NCBI RefSeq assembly: GCF_014925405.1
Contig: NZ_AQHJ01000027.1
Span: 62,001 to 126,000, forward strand
Origin: Pseudoalteromonas ulvae UL12
GTDB lineage: Bacteria > Pseudomonadota > Gammaproteobacteria > Enterobacterales > Alteromonadaceae
Length of the DNA stretch: 64,000 nucleotides
Direction: 5' to 3'
Below the pieces are notes generated by a model. It was not told the origin of the DNA, made no database searches, and worked only from the letters and a program-made list of their open reading frames with translations. A program made the position numbers and the translations under genes. How positions within the stretch are numbered: position 1 is the stretch's first letter; every line of letters starts with the position of its first letter. Of the stretch, positions 10,398 through 19,532 are shown one piece after another.

Positions 10398-11921
10398 ATG
10401 ACAACAACAAGATTGCCAGATGGTCCTGACTGGACTTTTGAACTGCTCGAGCAATATCATACTGAAATTGCACGCGTTGCAAAACATTATCGATTAGATA
10501 CCTATCCAAACCAAATTGAGGTAATTGCTGCAGAGCAAATGATGGATGCGTATTCAAGTGTCGGGATGCCTATTGGCTATAATCATTGGTCTTTTGGTAA
10601 AAAGTTTATTCAAACAGAACAGAATTATAAACGAGGTCAAATGGGTCTGGCTTATGAAATAGTCATTAATTCAGATCCCTGTATCGCTTATTTAATGGAA
10701 GAAAACACCGTGACCATGCAAGCTCTAGTCATGGCTCATGCCTGCTATGGGCATAACTCTTTTTTTAAAAACAATTACCTATTTAAAACATGGACAGATG
10801 CCAGTTCAATAATTGATTACTTAGTTTTTGCGAAAAATTATGTAGCCAAATGCGAACAAAAGTATGGGGTTGATCAAGTAGAAAGCTTATTAGACTCTTG
10901 TCATGCGCTAATGAACTATGGTGTGGATCGCTATAAACGCCCCCATGAAATATCATTATTTGAAGAACAAAGACGTCAAGAAGAACGAGCCGATTACTTA
11001 CAGTCTCAAGTCAATGAACTTTGGCGCACCATACCGCTTCAACAACAAGAGGCGAAACAAAAGAAAGCTCGCTTTCCTGAAGAACCACAAGAAAATATTT
11101 TGTATTTTATTGAAAAACGCGCACCATTACTTGAGCCTTGGCAACGTGAGATAATCCGTATTGTGAGAAAGGTATCGCAATATTTTTATCCGCAAAAACA
11201 AACACAAGTCATGAATGAAGGCTGGGCGACATTTTGGCATTACACTATCTTAAATCACCTTTATGACGAAGGAAAAGTCAGTGATGCATTTATGCTTGAG
11301 GTGCTGCAAAGTCATACCGGTGTTGTCTATCAACCCCCGTATAACAGCCCTTATTACTCAGGTATAAACCCCTATGCATTAGGGTTTAATATGATGGTCG
11401 ACATCAAACGGATTTGTGAAGAGCCAACCGAAGAAGATAAATATTGGTTTCCTGATATTGCCGGTAAAGACTGGCTAGACACCCTGCACTTTGCGATGCA
11501 AAACTTTAAAGATGAAAGCTTTATCAGCCAGTTTTTGTCGCCTAAACTGATGCGTGATTTTAAGTTATTCTCGATTCTCGATGATGAAACACAAAGTCAT
11601 TTAGAGGTCAGTGCAATCCATAATGAACAAGGATATCGAGCGATTAGACAAGCACTTTCGGAGCAATATAATCTCAGTAACCTTGAGCCGAATATCCAAG
11701 TTTATAATGTTGATGTTAAAGGTGACCGCTCACTTACGTTACGGTTTATACCAAATAAGAGTGTACCTCTGGCTGATTCAAAAGATGAGGTAATGAAACA
11801 CCTCCATCGTCTCTGGGGGTTTCAAGTTAAATTAGAGCAGGTATCTGATTCTGGCGATATTAGTATGATAGCAAGTTGCCCAAAACAGGAATTGAAGAAG
11901 ATAAACGAAGTAAGTGCTTAA
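10398..11921 (+). CDS. SpoVR/YcgB family protein
   Basis: This 507-residue protein belongs to the SpoVR family (YcgB in E. coli, about 510 residues), named for a Bacillus spore-cortex gene but widespread in non-sporulating proteobacteria. Recognisable features are the N-terminal DWTFELLEQYHTEIARVA, the central WQREIIRIVRKVSQYFYPQ and the histidine-rich NEGWATFWHYTILNHLYDEG, the most conserved part of the family. It is third in the prkA-yeaH-spoVR operon, 20 bp after yeaH with a GAGG ribosome site, and the operon ends in a strong bidirectional terminator. Function is unknown beyond stress association. Confidence 0.94.
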   Translation: MTTTRLPDGPDWTFELLEQYHTEIARVAKHYRLDTYPNQIEVIAAEQMMDAYSSVGMPIGYNHWSFGKKFIQTEQNYKRGQMGLAYEIVINSDPCIAYLMEENTVTMQALVMAHACYGHNSFFKNNYLFKTWTDASSIIDYLVFAKNYVAKCEQKYGVDQVESLLDSCHALMNYGVDRYKRPHEISLFEEQRRQEERADYLQSQVNELWRTIPLQQQEAKQKKARFPEEPQENILYFIEKRAPLLEPWQREIIRIVRKVSQYFYPQKQTQVMNEGWATFWHYTILNHLYDEGKVSDAFMLEVLQSHTGVVYQPPYNSPYYSGINPYALGFNMMVDIKRICEEPTEEDKYWFPDIAGKDWLDTLHFAMQNFKDESFISQFLSPKLMRDFKLFSILDDETQSHLEVSAIHNEQGYRAIRQALSEQYNLSNLEPNIQVYNVDVKGDRSLTLRFIPNKSVPLADSKDEVMKHLHRLWGFQVKLEQVSDSGDISMIASCPKQELKKINEVSA

Positions 11922-11940
11922 CATTCACAGCAGAACAATA

Positions 11941-11967
11941 AAAAAGCGAGGCTAGCCTCGCTTTTTT
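11941..11967. terminator. Bidirectional terminator between spoVR and the GGDEF gene
   Basis: AGCGAGGC-TAGCCTCGCT forms a near-perfect stem flanked by A5 on the left and T6 on the right, so it can end the spoVR operon and also the convergent cyclase transcript. Confidence 0.92.
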
Positions 11968-11981
11968 ATTGTCGCTATCGG

Positions 11982-12947
11982 CTATGAAATGTCATCTAAA
12001 ACCGTCACACGATTTCGACCATTTTCTTTTGAAAAATACAAGGCTTTGTCAGCCTCGGCAATCCATAACTCATGCTTAGTGTAACTCGGTTTATACGCCG
12101 CTAAACCTAAACTGATTGTGAGTTTTATCTCGTTCTCTTCAAATAAAATCGTTGACTCAGACATTATTTTTCTAACACGTTCGGCAAATATCTTCCCGCC
12201 TTCAATATCAGTGTCAACAAGTGTAACTGCAAACTCTTCGCCACCAAAACGACCTATTACATCCGACTCGCGCAGTGTTTTTTTGAGTACATCGGCAATA
12301 TGGCGAAGTGCAACATCACCGCCACTGTGTCCAAATTTATCATTGATACGTTTAAAGTGGTCGACATCTAGCATTAACAGGCAGCTACAACCTGCACTAC
12401 GTTGCATGCGTTTAAATTCTTTTTTTAAGTTTTCTTCCCAAAAGCCTCGATTGTATAATCCGGTTAAACGATCAGTTCTACTCAAGCTTTCCAGCTTAGA
12501 ATTCGCATCTTCTAGTTCTTTTTTATTAATTGCTTCATCCGTTACATCATAAATAATGATACAGATGTGAGATACTTCACCACGCACATTACTCAGAGGT
12601 ATAAATGTTGAGTTTTGGTACATGTGATCTGCTTTACCCGTAATAGGCCGATAATTTTTAAACTTAAAAATATACGGCTGCTGCTCCCAAATGGTAAACG
12701 ATCGATTTTTTAACACAAAGACAGATTCAGCTTTGCTGCGAAACCATTTTTCATCGATACTAGGATAAATATCACAGACATTTTTGTCCTTCACTGCGCT
12801 GGGCAATAACCCAGAATGGTTTTCCATAAAGCCATTCCACACACACACACGATAATCTCTGTCTAAAACAACCAACCCAACATCTATGGTGTTAAACATA
12901 TCCATCATCCAATGGATTTCATTCATCTCAAAATCAGCAGCAGGCAT
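11982..12947 (-). CDS. PAS-GGDEF diguanylate cyclase
   Basis: This protein probably makes c-di-GMP. Of 321 residues, about 10-135 form a PAS sensor domain (VGLVVLDRDYRVCVWNGFMENHSG) ending in a coiled segment (NKKELEDANSKLESLSRTDRLTGLYNR). The GGDEF domain follows (about 155-318). The active-site signature is GGEEF, an accepted catalytic variant, and the inhibitory I-site RxxD is present as RESD five residues before it. No membrane segment or signal peptide is seen, so it is cytoplasmic. It starts 4 bp after the stop of the upstream REC-CheC/X gene and is surely co-transcribed, which suggests that the regulator controls or senses the same process. Confidence 0.93.
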   Translation of the reverse strand: MPAADFEMNEIHWMMDMFNTIDVGLVVLDRDYRVCVWNGFMENHSGLLPSAVKDKNVCDIYPSIDEKWFRSKAESVFVLKNRSFTIWEQQPYIFKFKNYRPITGKADHMYQNSTFIPLSNVRGEVSHICIIIYDVTDEAINKKELEDANSKLESLSRTDRLTGLYNRGFWEENLKKEFKRMQRSAGCSCLLMLDVDHFKRINDKFGHSGGDVALRHIADVLKKTLRESDVIGRFGGEEFAVTLVDTDIEGGKIFAERVRKIMSESTILFEENEIKLTISLGLAAYKPSYTKHELWIAEADKALYFSKENGRNRVTVLDDIS

Positions 12948-12951
12948 AGGC

Positions 12952-13956
12952 TTAATCTTCTAGTAAATACTGAACTTTATACTTCAGCGTTTTTAATGAG
13001 TCTTCAGTAAATAACAACATTAAATCACAGTTTATTTCATGATTTTCAATACCATAACTAATCTCAATGGCTAAAGTTCTTTGCCATCTAGATTTATTAG
13101 TTCGGACTAAATCATGTACGTCACAGTGTTGCCCCATTACAACCGGGTGTCCTTGACTAAATGGCATATCTAGTTGCTTTGATAAGCCAGTTAATACTGC
13201 TCCAATGAGTATGTTGCTGATATCCATCAACAACTCTAATTCATTTTTACTGTTGAGTTCCCCTTCAAAATTCATTAAAGAAGCCACTTCTTTGAAGCTG
13301 GAATCATTTAAAAGCAATAAGGCTTCACCAGATACACCTCCGCCGATGAATCCCTGACAGACGCCTGATGTGCTCGCATTGCTGTCTATTGACTGCAATG
13401 CCATATCGAGCTCACTGACTTCTAGCACATTAACATTCGGAATGGGTAATTTAACAAATACATTCAGTAAACGCGCCAGTAAGTCACCAGCTTGACCCAT
13501 AGCAACGTTCGTCAGCTCTTGATATATGTCGCGAATATCAGGATCTAACTGCTCTCCTAACGAGTTTGCTAAGCGCTCTCGGATTGCACGGTCTTTGATA
13601 CCATGCTTTTCAATAATTTCCGCGAGCTTATTAATATCACAAGGTTTTTGTATGAAATCAATGGCACCAAGTTCGATTACGCGCTGATGTGCAGTCGGTT
13701 GGATATCCCCAGACACCACAACTGTTAAAACATGCAAATCTTGCTCTTGAATAGCTTGAAGAACCTCATAACCATCCATTTGTGGCATGTTTAAATCTAA
13801 GAAAAGGATTTCAGGATTGATTTTACGAATTTGCTCAATACACTGCAGACCATTTTCAGCATATTCAATTTGGATATCCCAATCCTCAGGTAAAGAGCGT
13901 GCCAGTTGACGACGAGCAAGTCGAGAATCATCACATATAAGAATCGGGGTAGCCAT
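12952..13956 (-). CDS. Response regulator with REC and CheC/CheX-like phosphatase domain
   Basis: The 334-residue protein starts MATPILICDDSRLARRQLA. I chose the ATG at 13956 over an upstream in-frame TTG because AAGAGA sits at proper spacing. The receiver domain (about 1-120) has the acidic pair DD at 9-10, phospho-acceptor Asp54 (LFLDLNMP) and the conserved Lys in QKP. The C-terminal half (about 140-330) resembles CheC/CheX/FliY phosphatases, with helices such as ELLMDISNILIGAVLTGLS that contain the ExxN pattern. Such REC-CheC fusions can dephosphorylate themselves or other regulators. It pairs with the downstream PAS-GGDEF cyclase. No kinase gene is adjacent. Confidence 0.85.
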   Translation of the reverse strand: MATPILICDDSRLARRQLARSLPEDWDIQIEYAENGLQCIEQIRKINPEILFLDLNMPQMDGYEVLQAIQEQDLHVLTVVVSGDIQPTAHQRVIELGAIDFIQKPCDINKLAEIIEKHGIKDRAIRERLANSLGEQLDPDIRDIYQELTNVAMGQAGDLLARLLNVFVKLPIPNVNVLEVSELDMALQSIDSNASTSGVCQGFIGGGVSGEALLLLNDSSFKEVASLMNFEGELNSKNELELLMDISNILIGAVLTGLSKQLDMPFSQGHPVVMGQHCDVHDLVRTNKSRWQRTLAIEISYGIENHEINCDLMLLFTEDSLKTLKYKVQYLLED

Positions 13957-14193
13957 AAACAATCTCTTTATATTTTATAATTACTAGTTTAGAGCAGAAC
14001 TTAACGAAATTCACACATTCTTCACTTCAAGGTTAAAACATAGCAAACTTTATAATAGCTTTGCACCTAAAACTCATGTTCAGAGTCATTTATTCTTGTT
14101 TTTCCAGATATTATCGCAACTAGCAGAGTTTTCCTTTACAAATTTTTCATTCCATTAGATGCTAATCTCATCTTAATTTTGTGGAGCTTAGTC

Positions 14194-14778
14194 ATGATAC
14201 GTATTGCCCTTTTTTCCCTTTCTTGTTGTTTAACATCAGCCGCTTTTGCCGCTTCATCGGCCATTAATCAACTCGATGCAGGTCACGTTATGGCAGGAGA
14301 GAAACCCGTTGTATTATTAGGCCAAGGTGTAAAACAAGGTGATATTGCACCCAACTTTAAAGTTGTCGATGATAAGTTTATGCCCATTGAGCTGACTCAA
14401 TTTAAAAACAAACCAGTGTTAATTAGTGTCGTGCCCAGTTTAGACACTGGAATTTGTAGCTTACAAACAAAGCACTTTAACGAAACCGTTGCAGCACAAT
14501 ATCCAGATGTTGAAATGTTAACTATCAGTGCAGACCTACCCTTTGCTCAAAAACGATTTTGTAAAGCCGAAAATATCGATAAAGTCACCACATTATCAGA
14601 CTCTGTATGGCATGATTTTGGTGAAAAATATGGCTTGATTATTCAAGATATGGGTTTACTCAGCCGTGCAGTGTTTATCCTCAACAAAGATCATAAAATT
14701 ATCTATAAACAATTGGTTCCTGTTTTATCTAAAGAACCTGAATATGCAAACGTAGAAGCCGCGCTTAAAACTTTATAA
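14194..14778 (+). CDS. tpx: Thiol peroxidase (Tpx) with a signal peptide
   Basis: This is an atypical 2-Cys peroxiredoxin reducing hydroperoxides. The peroxidatic motif SLDTGICSLQT and the resolving-cysteine motif FAQKRFCKAEN match Tpx. The 194-residue form starts MIRIALFSLSCCLTSAAFAASS, a clear Sec signal peptide with a cut after AFA. It is therefore predicted to be periplasmic, unlike E. coli Tpx, which lacks a typical leader. The ATG at 14194 is preceded by GGAGC at good spacing; an open frame five codons earlier lacks such a site. It is a single gene with its own upstream region of about 240 bp and a strong terminator. Confidence 0.93.
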   Translation: MIRIALFSLSCCLTSAAFAASSAINQLDAGHVMAGEKPVVLLGQGVKQGDIAPNFKVVDDKFMPIELTQFKNKPVLISVVPSLDTGICSLQTKHFNETVAAQYPDVEMLTISADLPFAQKRFCKAENIDKVTTLSDSVWHDFGEKYGLIIQDMGLLSRAVFILNKDHKIIYKQLVPVLSKEPEYANVEAALKTL

Positions 14779-14790
14779 AAAGGCAAAAAA

Positions 14791-14817
14791 AAGCCCTCAA
14801 AAAATGAGGGCTTTTTC
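14791..14817. terminator. Bidirectional terminator between tpx and adk
   Basis: AGCCCTCA and TGAGGGCT form an 8-bp stem around an A5 loop, with A-rich sequence on the left and T5 on the right. It serves tpx on the plus strand and adk on the minus strand. Confidence 0.9.
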
Positions 14818-14827
14818 CTGCAAACAC

Positions 14828-15499
<672 letters not shown>

Positions 15500-15760
15500 T
15501 TAAGAGTGGGAATTCTTCCACAAGCGCTATGGATACTCAATAGCCTATAGCCAAAAGTTTTAGACTATTGAACACTTAAATCAGTGAACCAGACTTTAAA
15601 CAGGGATTTTTAACTGTCAGCGAAGTGACATACTCGAATGATCAGCTTAGTTAACAACAATGCAAAAAATGGCAAATTCACTCACAGAATTAAACAAAGT
15701 ACTTGATTTTTTTAATGTGTATTTCTGATATAGTTTTTCTAAATAAATGACGTTTAATTA

Positions 15761-16023
15761 GGGGCTGTTGATCTTTCGTGATGATTTTTGCAGCGAATTG
15801 CTGGGTATTTATACAAGACAGCGCTTTTGTGGTGTAGCGAGCTACACGAAAAAGCGATAACGCAGTAGAAATACCCAACAAACGCTGCCCGAAGGGTTCG
15901 GCTAAAAGCGTATTTCTCTTTGTTGAGCAGTATTTGCTTAGAATGACTAGGCTACACACTGCTCGGGGCGATAAAAACGCTTTTATCTCGAACAAAATTT
16001 AACCACGAAAGAGCAACAGCCCC
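15761..16023. mobile_element. MITE-like element, copy 2 (263 bp), upstream of glf
   Basis: This copy has the same length and structure as 5244-5506. Terminal repeats are GGGGCTGTTGATCTTTCGTG at 15761-15780 and its complement with one mismatch at 16004-16023. A TA flanks both ends, possibly a target duplication. Positions 15790-15888 form a long imperfect hairpin: GCAGCG and GGGTATTT pair with AAATACCC and CGCTGC around a GTGTAGC/GCTACAC core. The element ends 25 bp before the glf start codon, so it may supply or disturb that gene's promoter or leader. The 288 bp between adk and the element hold nothing recognisable. Confidence 0.78.
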
Positions 16024-16048
16024 TAATAGAATCAAAGAGAACTTTCAG

Positions 16049-17167
16049 ATGTCGACTAGTCAATATGATTACCTAATTGTCGGTGCTGGTTTATTCGGTG
16101 CCGTATTTGCAAGAGAAGCCACAAATAAAGGGAAGAAAGTCCTTGTGATCGATAAACGCTCACATACTGGTGGAAATATATTTTGTGAGAATGTCGAAGG
16201 CATCAATGTACATAAATATGGTGCACATATCTTCCATACGAGTAATCAAGAAGTGTGGGATTATGTAAATCAATTTGTTTCATTCAATCATTATGTCAAC
16301 TCACCTGTTGCGCGATTTGAAGATAAGCTTTACAACTTACCGTTCAATATGAATACCTTTTATCAGCTGTGGGGAGTGACGACTCCACAGCAAGCTAAAG
16401 AGCGTATCGCTCAAGAACGCGCACCTTACGCTGACCTAACGCCTAAGAACTTAGAAGAACAAGCGCTATTTTTAGGCGGTCTTGATCTGTATGAAAAGCT
16501 GATTAAAGGCTATACAGAAAAACAATGGGGCCGACCAGCTACTGAGATCCCAGCTTTTATTATCCAAAGACTTCCCTTTAGATTCACATTTGATAACAAC
16601 TACTTTAATGACTTATATCAAGGGATCCCAATTGGCGGCTACAACTCATTAACGGACGCTCTGCTAAATGGCATTGAAGTAAAAACCGATGTGAATTATT
16701 TTGATGACGCACACTCCTACAATCAGCTCGCTAATAAAGTCCTTTATACTGGGAAAATTGATGAGTTTTTCGGTTGCCAATTTGGTGCGTTAGAATACAG
16801 AAGTTTGCACTTCGAAACACAGGTACTTGATGAAGAAAATCATCAAGGTAATGCTGTTGTGAATTATACCGAAAAAGACGTGCCTTATACTCGCATCCTC
16901 GAGCACAAGCATTTCGAATTTGGCACACAGGCTAAAACTGTTGTCACTAAAGAATACCCACATGAATTTAGTCAAGATAACGAGCCGTATTACCCCATCA
17001 ACGATGACACCAATAATCAGTTATTGGCTCGCTATCAAGCCCTTGCAAAAACAGCACCCTATGCTGATAAATTCATTTTTGGTGGCCGGTTAGCCAACTA
17101 CAAATATTATGATATGGATGACACTATTGAAGCCGCATTAGCACTCACAGCACAGGAATTAAAGTAA
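16049..17167 (+). CDS. glf: UDP-galactopyranose mutase
   Basis: Glf is a flavoenzyme that converts UDP-galactopyranose to UDP-galactofuranose, the donor for galactofuranose in surface polysaccharide. The 372 residues begin with the FAD-binding fold DYLIVGAGLFGAVFAREA (GxGxxG). They contain the family segments NVHKYGAHIFHTSN, KQWGRPATEIPA, GGYNSLTDALL and the C-terminal FGGRLANYKYYDMD. Length and motifs fit a complete enzyme. It is followed after 4 bp by a glycosyltransferase gene, an obvious functional pair. The MITE-like copy 2 ends just upstream, so the promoter context may be altered. Confidence 0.96.
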   Translation: MSTSQYDYLIVGAGLFGAVFAREATNKGKKVLVIDKRSHTGGNIFCENVEGINVHKYGAHIFHTSNQEVWDYVNQFVSFNHYVNSPVARFEDKLYNLPFNMNTFYQLWGVTTPQQAKERIAQERAPYADLTPKNLEEQALFLGGLDLYEKLIKGYTEKQWGRPATEIPAFIIQRLPFRFTFDNNYFNDLYQGIPIGGYNSLTDALLNGIEVKTDVNYFDDAHSYNQLANKVLYTGKIDEFFGCQFGALEYRSLHFETQVLDEENHQGNAVVNYTEKDVPYTRILEHKHFEFGTQAKTVVTKEYPHEFSQDNEPYYPINDDTNNQLLARYQALAKTAPYADKFIFGGRLANYKYYDMDDTIEAALALTAQELK

Positions 17168-17171
17168 AACG

Positions 17172-18194
17172 ATGAATAAAGTCTATATTGCACGCAATTA
17201 TCGCTCTAAATTTGATGCGGCAGGTAAAGCAAAAATGGATTGTGAAACCATTTTGCAAAACAATGGTTGGAAAAACATTGGGCTTAAACAAACGTGGATA
17301 GCGAACTCTATCTTAGGCACATTGATCAGTGTACTCAGCGTTACTTTGGGAATTTTACGTCTCAAAAAAGGCAGTACACTCTGCTTGCAGTACCCCTTTC
17401 ATAAGTTCTATGGCTACTGTCTTTGGGGTGCAAAACTAAAAAAATGTGACGTATTGACCATAGTGCATGATGTTCGCAGCCTTAAAGGTAAATATGGGTT
17501 TTCTGAAAAGGAAATCGCTATTCTCAACCAATCAGATAAGTTAATTGTCCACAATGATAAAATGCGTGCGTGGTTTGAACAACAAAATATCAAACCGCAA
17601 TTAGCCAATATTGAGGCGTTTGATTATTTACATACCGATCAACCTCAGGCGGTCAGAACACCTATCAACGTTGAACAAATAAGGGTCGTCTTTGCCGGCA
17701 ACATGGGGCCTTTTATTTATGAGCTTGATCATTTGGAACGCGGAAATTTTAAATTCGATCTCTATGGTGTCGGATTCGATGCAAGCAAAATACATGATCG
17801 CGAAAATACACGCCTTGATTACAAAGGTTGTTTTCCTGCAGATAAAGTCATTGATTGCATCGATGGGGATTTTGGTCTCGTTTGGTACGGGAATTCTCTC
17901 GACTCTTGCGATGGTGAAACGGGTCAATACCTGCAATATAACAATCCACACAAGCTTTCTTTATATCTACTGTGTGAAATGCCGATCATTATTTGGGATA
18001 AAGCAGCCATGGCTGACTTTGTCGAAACAGCAGGCATTGGTTTTAAAGTCAGTTCATTAAAAGAAATAAAACAGCGTTTAAGTGAATTAACTCCTGAGCA
18101 AATCGCACAAATGAAAGCCAATGTATTAAAAGTGAAAGCTGACTTACAAACAGGACAATATTTATCTCGGGCGCTTAAAGCGCTTAATTGCTAG
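17172..18194 (+). CDS. Probable galactofuranosyltransferase
   Basis: The 340-residue protein resembles the sugar transferases that use UDP-galactofuranose, such as E. coli WbbI-type enzymes. Notable segments are YIARNYRSKFDAAGKAKMD at the N-terminus, TIVHDVRSLKGK, LIVHNDKM, RVVFAGNMG at the start of the second Rossmann domain, and YNNPHKLSLYLLCEMPIIIW, which is typical of this group. A hydrophobic stretch near residues 45-65 may bind membrane. It starts 4 bp after glf, so donor synthesis and transfer are co-expressed. The exact acceptor is unknown. No other polysaccharide genes are nearby, so this is an orphan two-gene cassette. Confidence 0.8.
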   Translation: MNKVYIARNYRSKFDAAGKAKMDCETILQNNGWKNIGLKQTWIANSILGTLISVLSVTLGILRLKKGSTLCLQYPFHKFYGYCLWGAKLKKCDVLTIVHDVRSLKGKYGFSEKEIAILNQSDKLIVHNDKMRAWFEQQNIKPQLANIEAFDYLHTDQPQAVRTPINVEQIRVVFAGNMGPFIYELDHLERGNFKFDLYGVGFDASKIHDRENTRLDYKGCFPADKVIDCIDGDFGLVWYGNSLDSCDGETGQYLQYNNPHKLSLYLLCEMPIIIWDKAAMADFVETAGIGFKVSSLKEIKQRLSELTPEQIAQMKANVLKVKADLQTGQYLSRALKALNC

Positions 18195-18213
18195 TTCGAC
18201 TAGATTGAGTTTC

Positions 18214-18284
18214 AGATAAGCACATGCAATCTTTCAGACAGTGTGTGCTTATCTATTAACCCATACCGCTTGTTTAACGGTATG
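18214..18284 (+). other. Cluster of hairpins after the galactofuranose pair
   Basis: AGATAAGCACA (18214-18224) pairs with TGTGCTTATCT (18244-18254). CATACCG (18262-18268) pairs with CGGTATG (18278-18284). A small CTAGT/ACTAG hairpin precedes them. There is no long T-run, so this is a weak terminator or a processing/stability structure at the 3' end of the glf operon. Confidence 0.45.
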
Positions 18285-18416
18285 AGCTTTCAATTAATAA
18301 GTGACTATCGATCTATCTGCTTCTACGGTTTTGTTTCTAAAAAGTTAATTTTTGTTTGTTAGATTGTTTATTTAATGATAGGTTTCTTAAAGGTTACATC
18401 ATTTTTAAGGACATCT

Positions 18417-19310
18417 ATGAAAAATACCTTATCTAAATATATTTATTTTGGTTTTCTCTCGGCAGCTTTAACTTTTACTGTGAACGCTAAAAGTGAATCT
18501 GTAAATAGTAATGAATACCAATGTGATACTGAAGATTGTACATCAGATTTTAAGAAGTTGATGCGTCTTGGGGATCACGGAAGTAGTGAAGCTGCAGTCT
18601 TACTTGCTATAGCCTTCGCTAATGGTGATGGAGTTGAAGAAAATCATGAACAAGCTAAAAGGTTTATGCTTAAAGCGGCAAAATGGCGAGATCCTGTAGC
18701 TCTTCGTGAAATGTCACTTTGGTTAAGAAAAGGCTTCATTTTTGAGCAAGATATAGCTCGATCAAATGACCTTTTGGATAGAGCTGTTTCTCAAAATTTT
18801 CCACCAGCTTTAGTTGACAAAGCTAAGTTACTCTTTAAAGAGAATAACCCTGTTTCAGATAAAGCTTCATTTCAGTTACTTTTACAAGCTAAAGAATCAA
18901 CGTATCTTCCAGCATATGAGCTATTAGCTGTATTTTACGAGCATGGAATTGGTACGAATGTTGATTTGTTCTCTGCTGCAATGATGTATAAAACATTAGC
19001 AATTAGAGGAGTCGAAGGTGCTAATGAAAACTTAACTAAGCTAGCTGCTATTTTAGATGGACAAAATGTCGATACTAAACTTTTATATATAGATCCAAAT
19101 ATAGAGATAATAGCTGCTGAGTCATTTGATAGTGAACTGAAAATCAAAGAGTTGATAAGTAACCTGAAAGAGTCTGGTTTATACAATGGATCTGCGATTT
19201 CAAATATTCCAGGAAACTCTTGTACTAGAAATAGATGCCGTTTTGGATGGACAAGAGACGATAAAGGCGATGTTCCTCTTTGGATGAAGTTTACAAGCCG
19301 TCGTAGATAA
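18417..19310 (+). CDS. Secreted Sel1-like repeat protein
   Basis: The 297-residue protein begins MKNTLSKYIYFGFLSAALTFTVNAKS, a Sec signal peptide with probable cleavage after VNA, so it is periplasmic or outer-membrane attached. From about residue 40 it has Sel1/TPR-like alpha repeats, for example AVLLAIAFANGDGVEENHEQAKRFMLKAA and the region around YELLAVFYEHGIGTNVDLFSAAMMYK. The C-terminal part (RNRCRFGWTRDDKG) is not recognised. The start at 18417 has AAGGA six bases upstream. Sel1 proteins usually act as adaptors; no partner is obvious here. It stands alone, with hairpins on both sides. Confidence 0.75.
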   Translation: MKNTLSKYIYFGFLSAALTFTVNAKSESVNSNEYQCDTEDCTSDFKKLMRLGDHGSSEAAVLLAIAFANGDGVEENHEQAKRFMLKAAKWRDPVALREMSLWLRKGFIFEQDIARSNDLLDRAVSQNFPPALVDKAKLLFKENNPVSDKASFQLLLQAKESTYLPAYELLAVFYEHGIGTNVDLFSAAMMYKTLAIRGVEGANENLTKLAAILDGQNVDTKLLYIDPNIEIIAAESFDSELKIKELISNLKESGLYNGSAISNIPGNSCTRNRCRFGWTRDDKGDVPLWMKFTSRRR

Positions 19311-19341
19311 ATATAATTGATGGAATTGCAATCGCCCTTAT

Positions 19342-19376
19342 TATTATTTACCACTTAGTTTAAGTGGTAAATAATA
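19342..19376 (+). terminator. Perfect 16-bp hairpin after the Sel1 gene
   Basis: A 16-bp perfect stem with arms TATTATTTACCACTTA and TAAGTGGTAAATAATA surrounds a 3-nt GTT loop, 32 bp after the stop. There is no T-run, so it may act as an RNA 3'-end stabiliser or a weak terminator rather than a classical one. Confidence 0.5.
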
Positions 19377-19399
19377 TTGGCAACGGTCTTGAAGGTATC

Positions 19400-19439
19400 G
19401 ATCAGAAACTTACAACTATGATCAAAAACTTACAACTAT
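19400..19439. repeat. Two tandem 20-bp direct repeats
   Basis: GATCAGAAACTTACAACTAT is followed at once by the same 20 bp with one change (AGAAAC to AAAAAC). It lies between the Sel1 and htpG genes and has no known role. Confidence 0.7.
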
Positions 19440-19482
19440 CAATAAGTAAATGATCAACAGAGATTTTCTTCCACAATCAGTC

Positions 19483-19512
19483 AAAAAAAGGAGAGCGCTG
19501 GCTCTCCTTTTT
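19483..19512. terminator. Terminator of htpG
   Basis: GGAGAGC-GCT-GGCTCTCC, with A7 on one side and T5 on the other, can terminate in both directions. On the minus strand it lies about 20 bp after the htpG stop codon. Confidence 0.9.
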
Positions 19513-19532
19513 CTATTCAAACTTGTTAGTTA

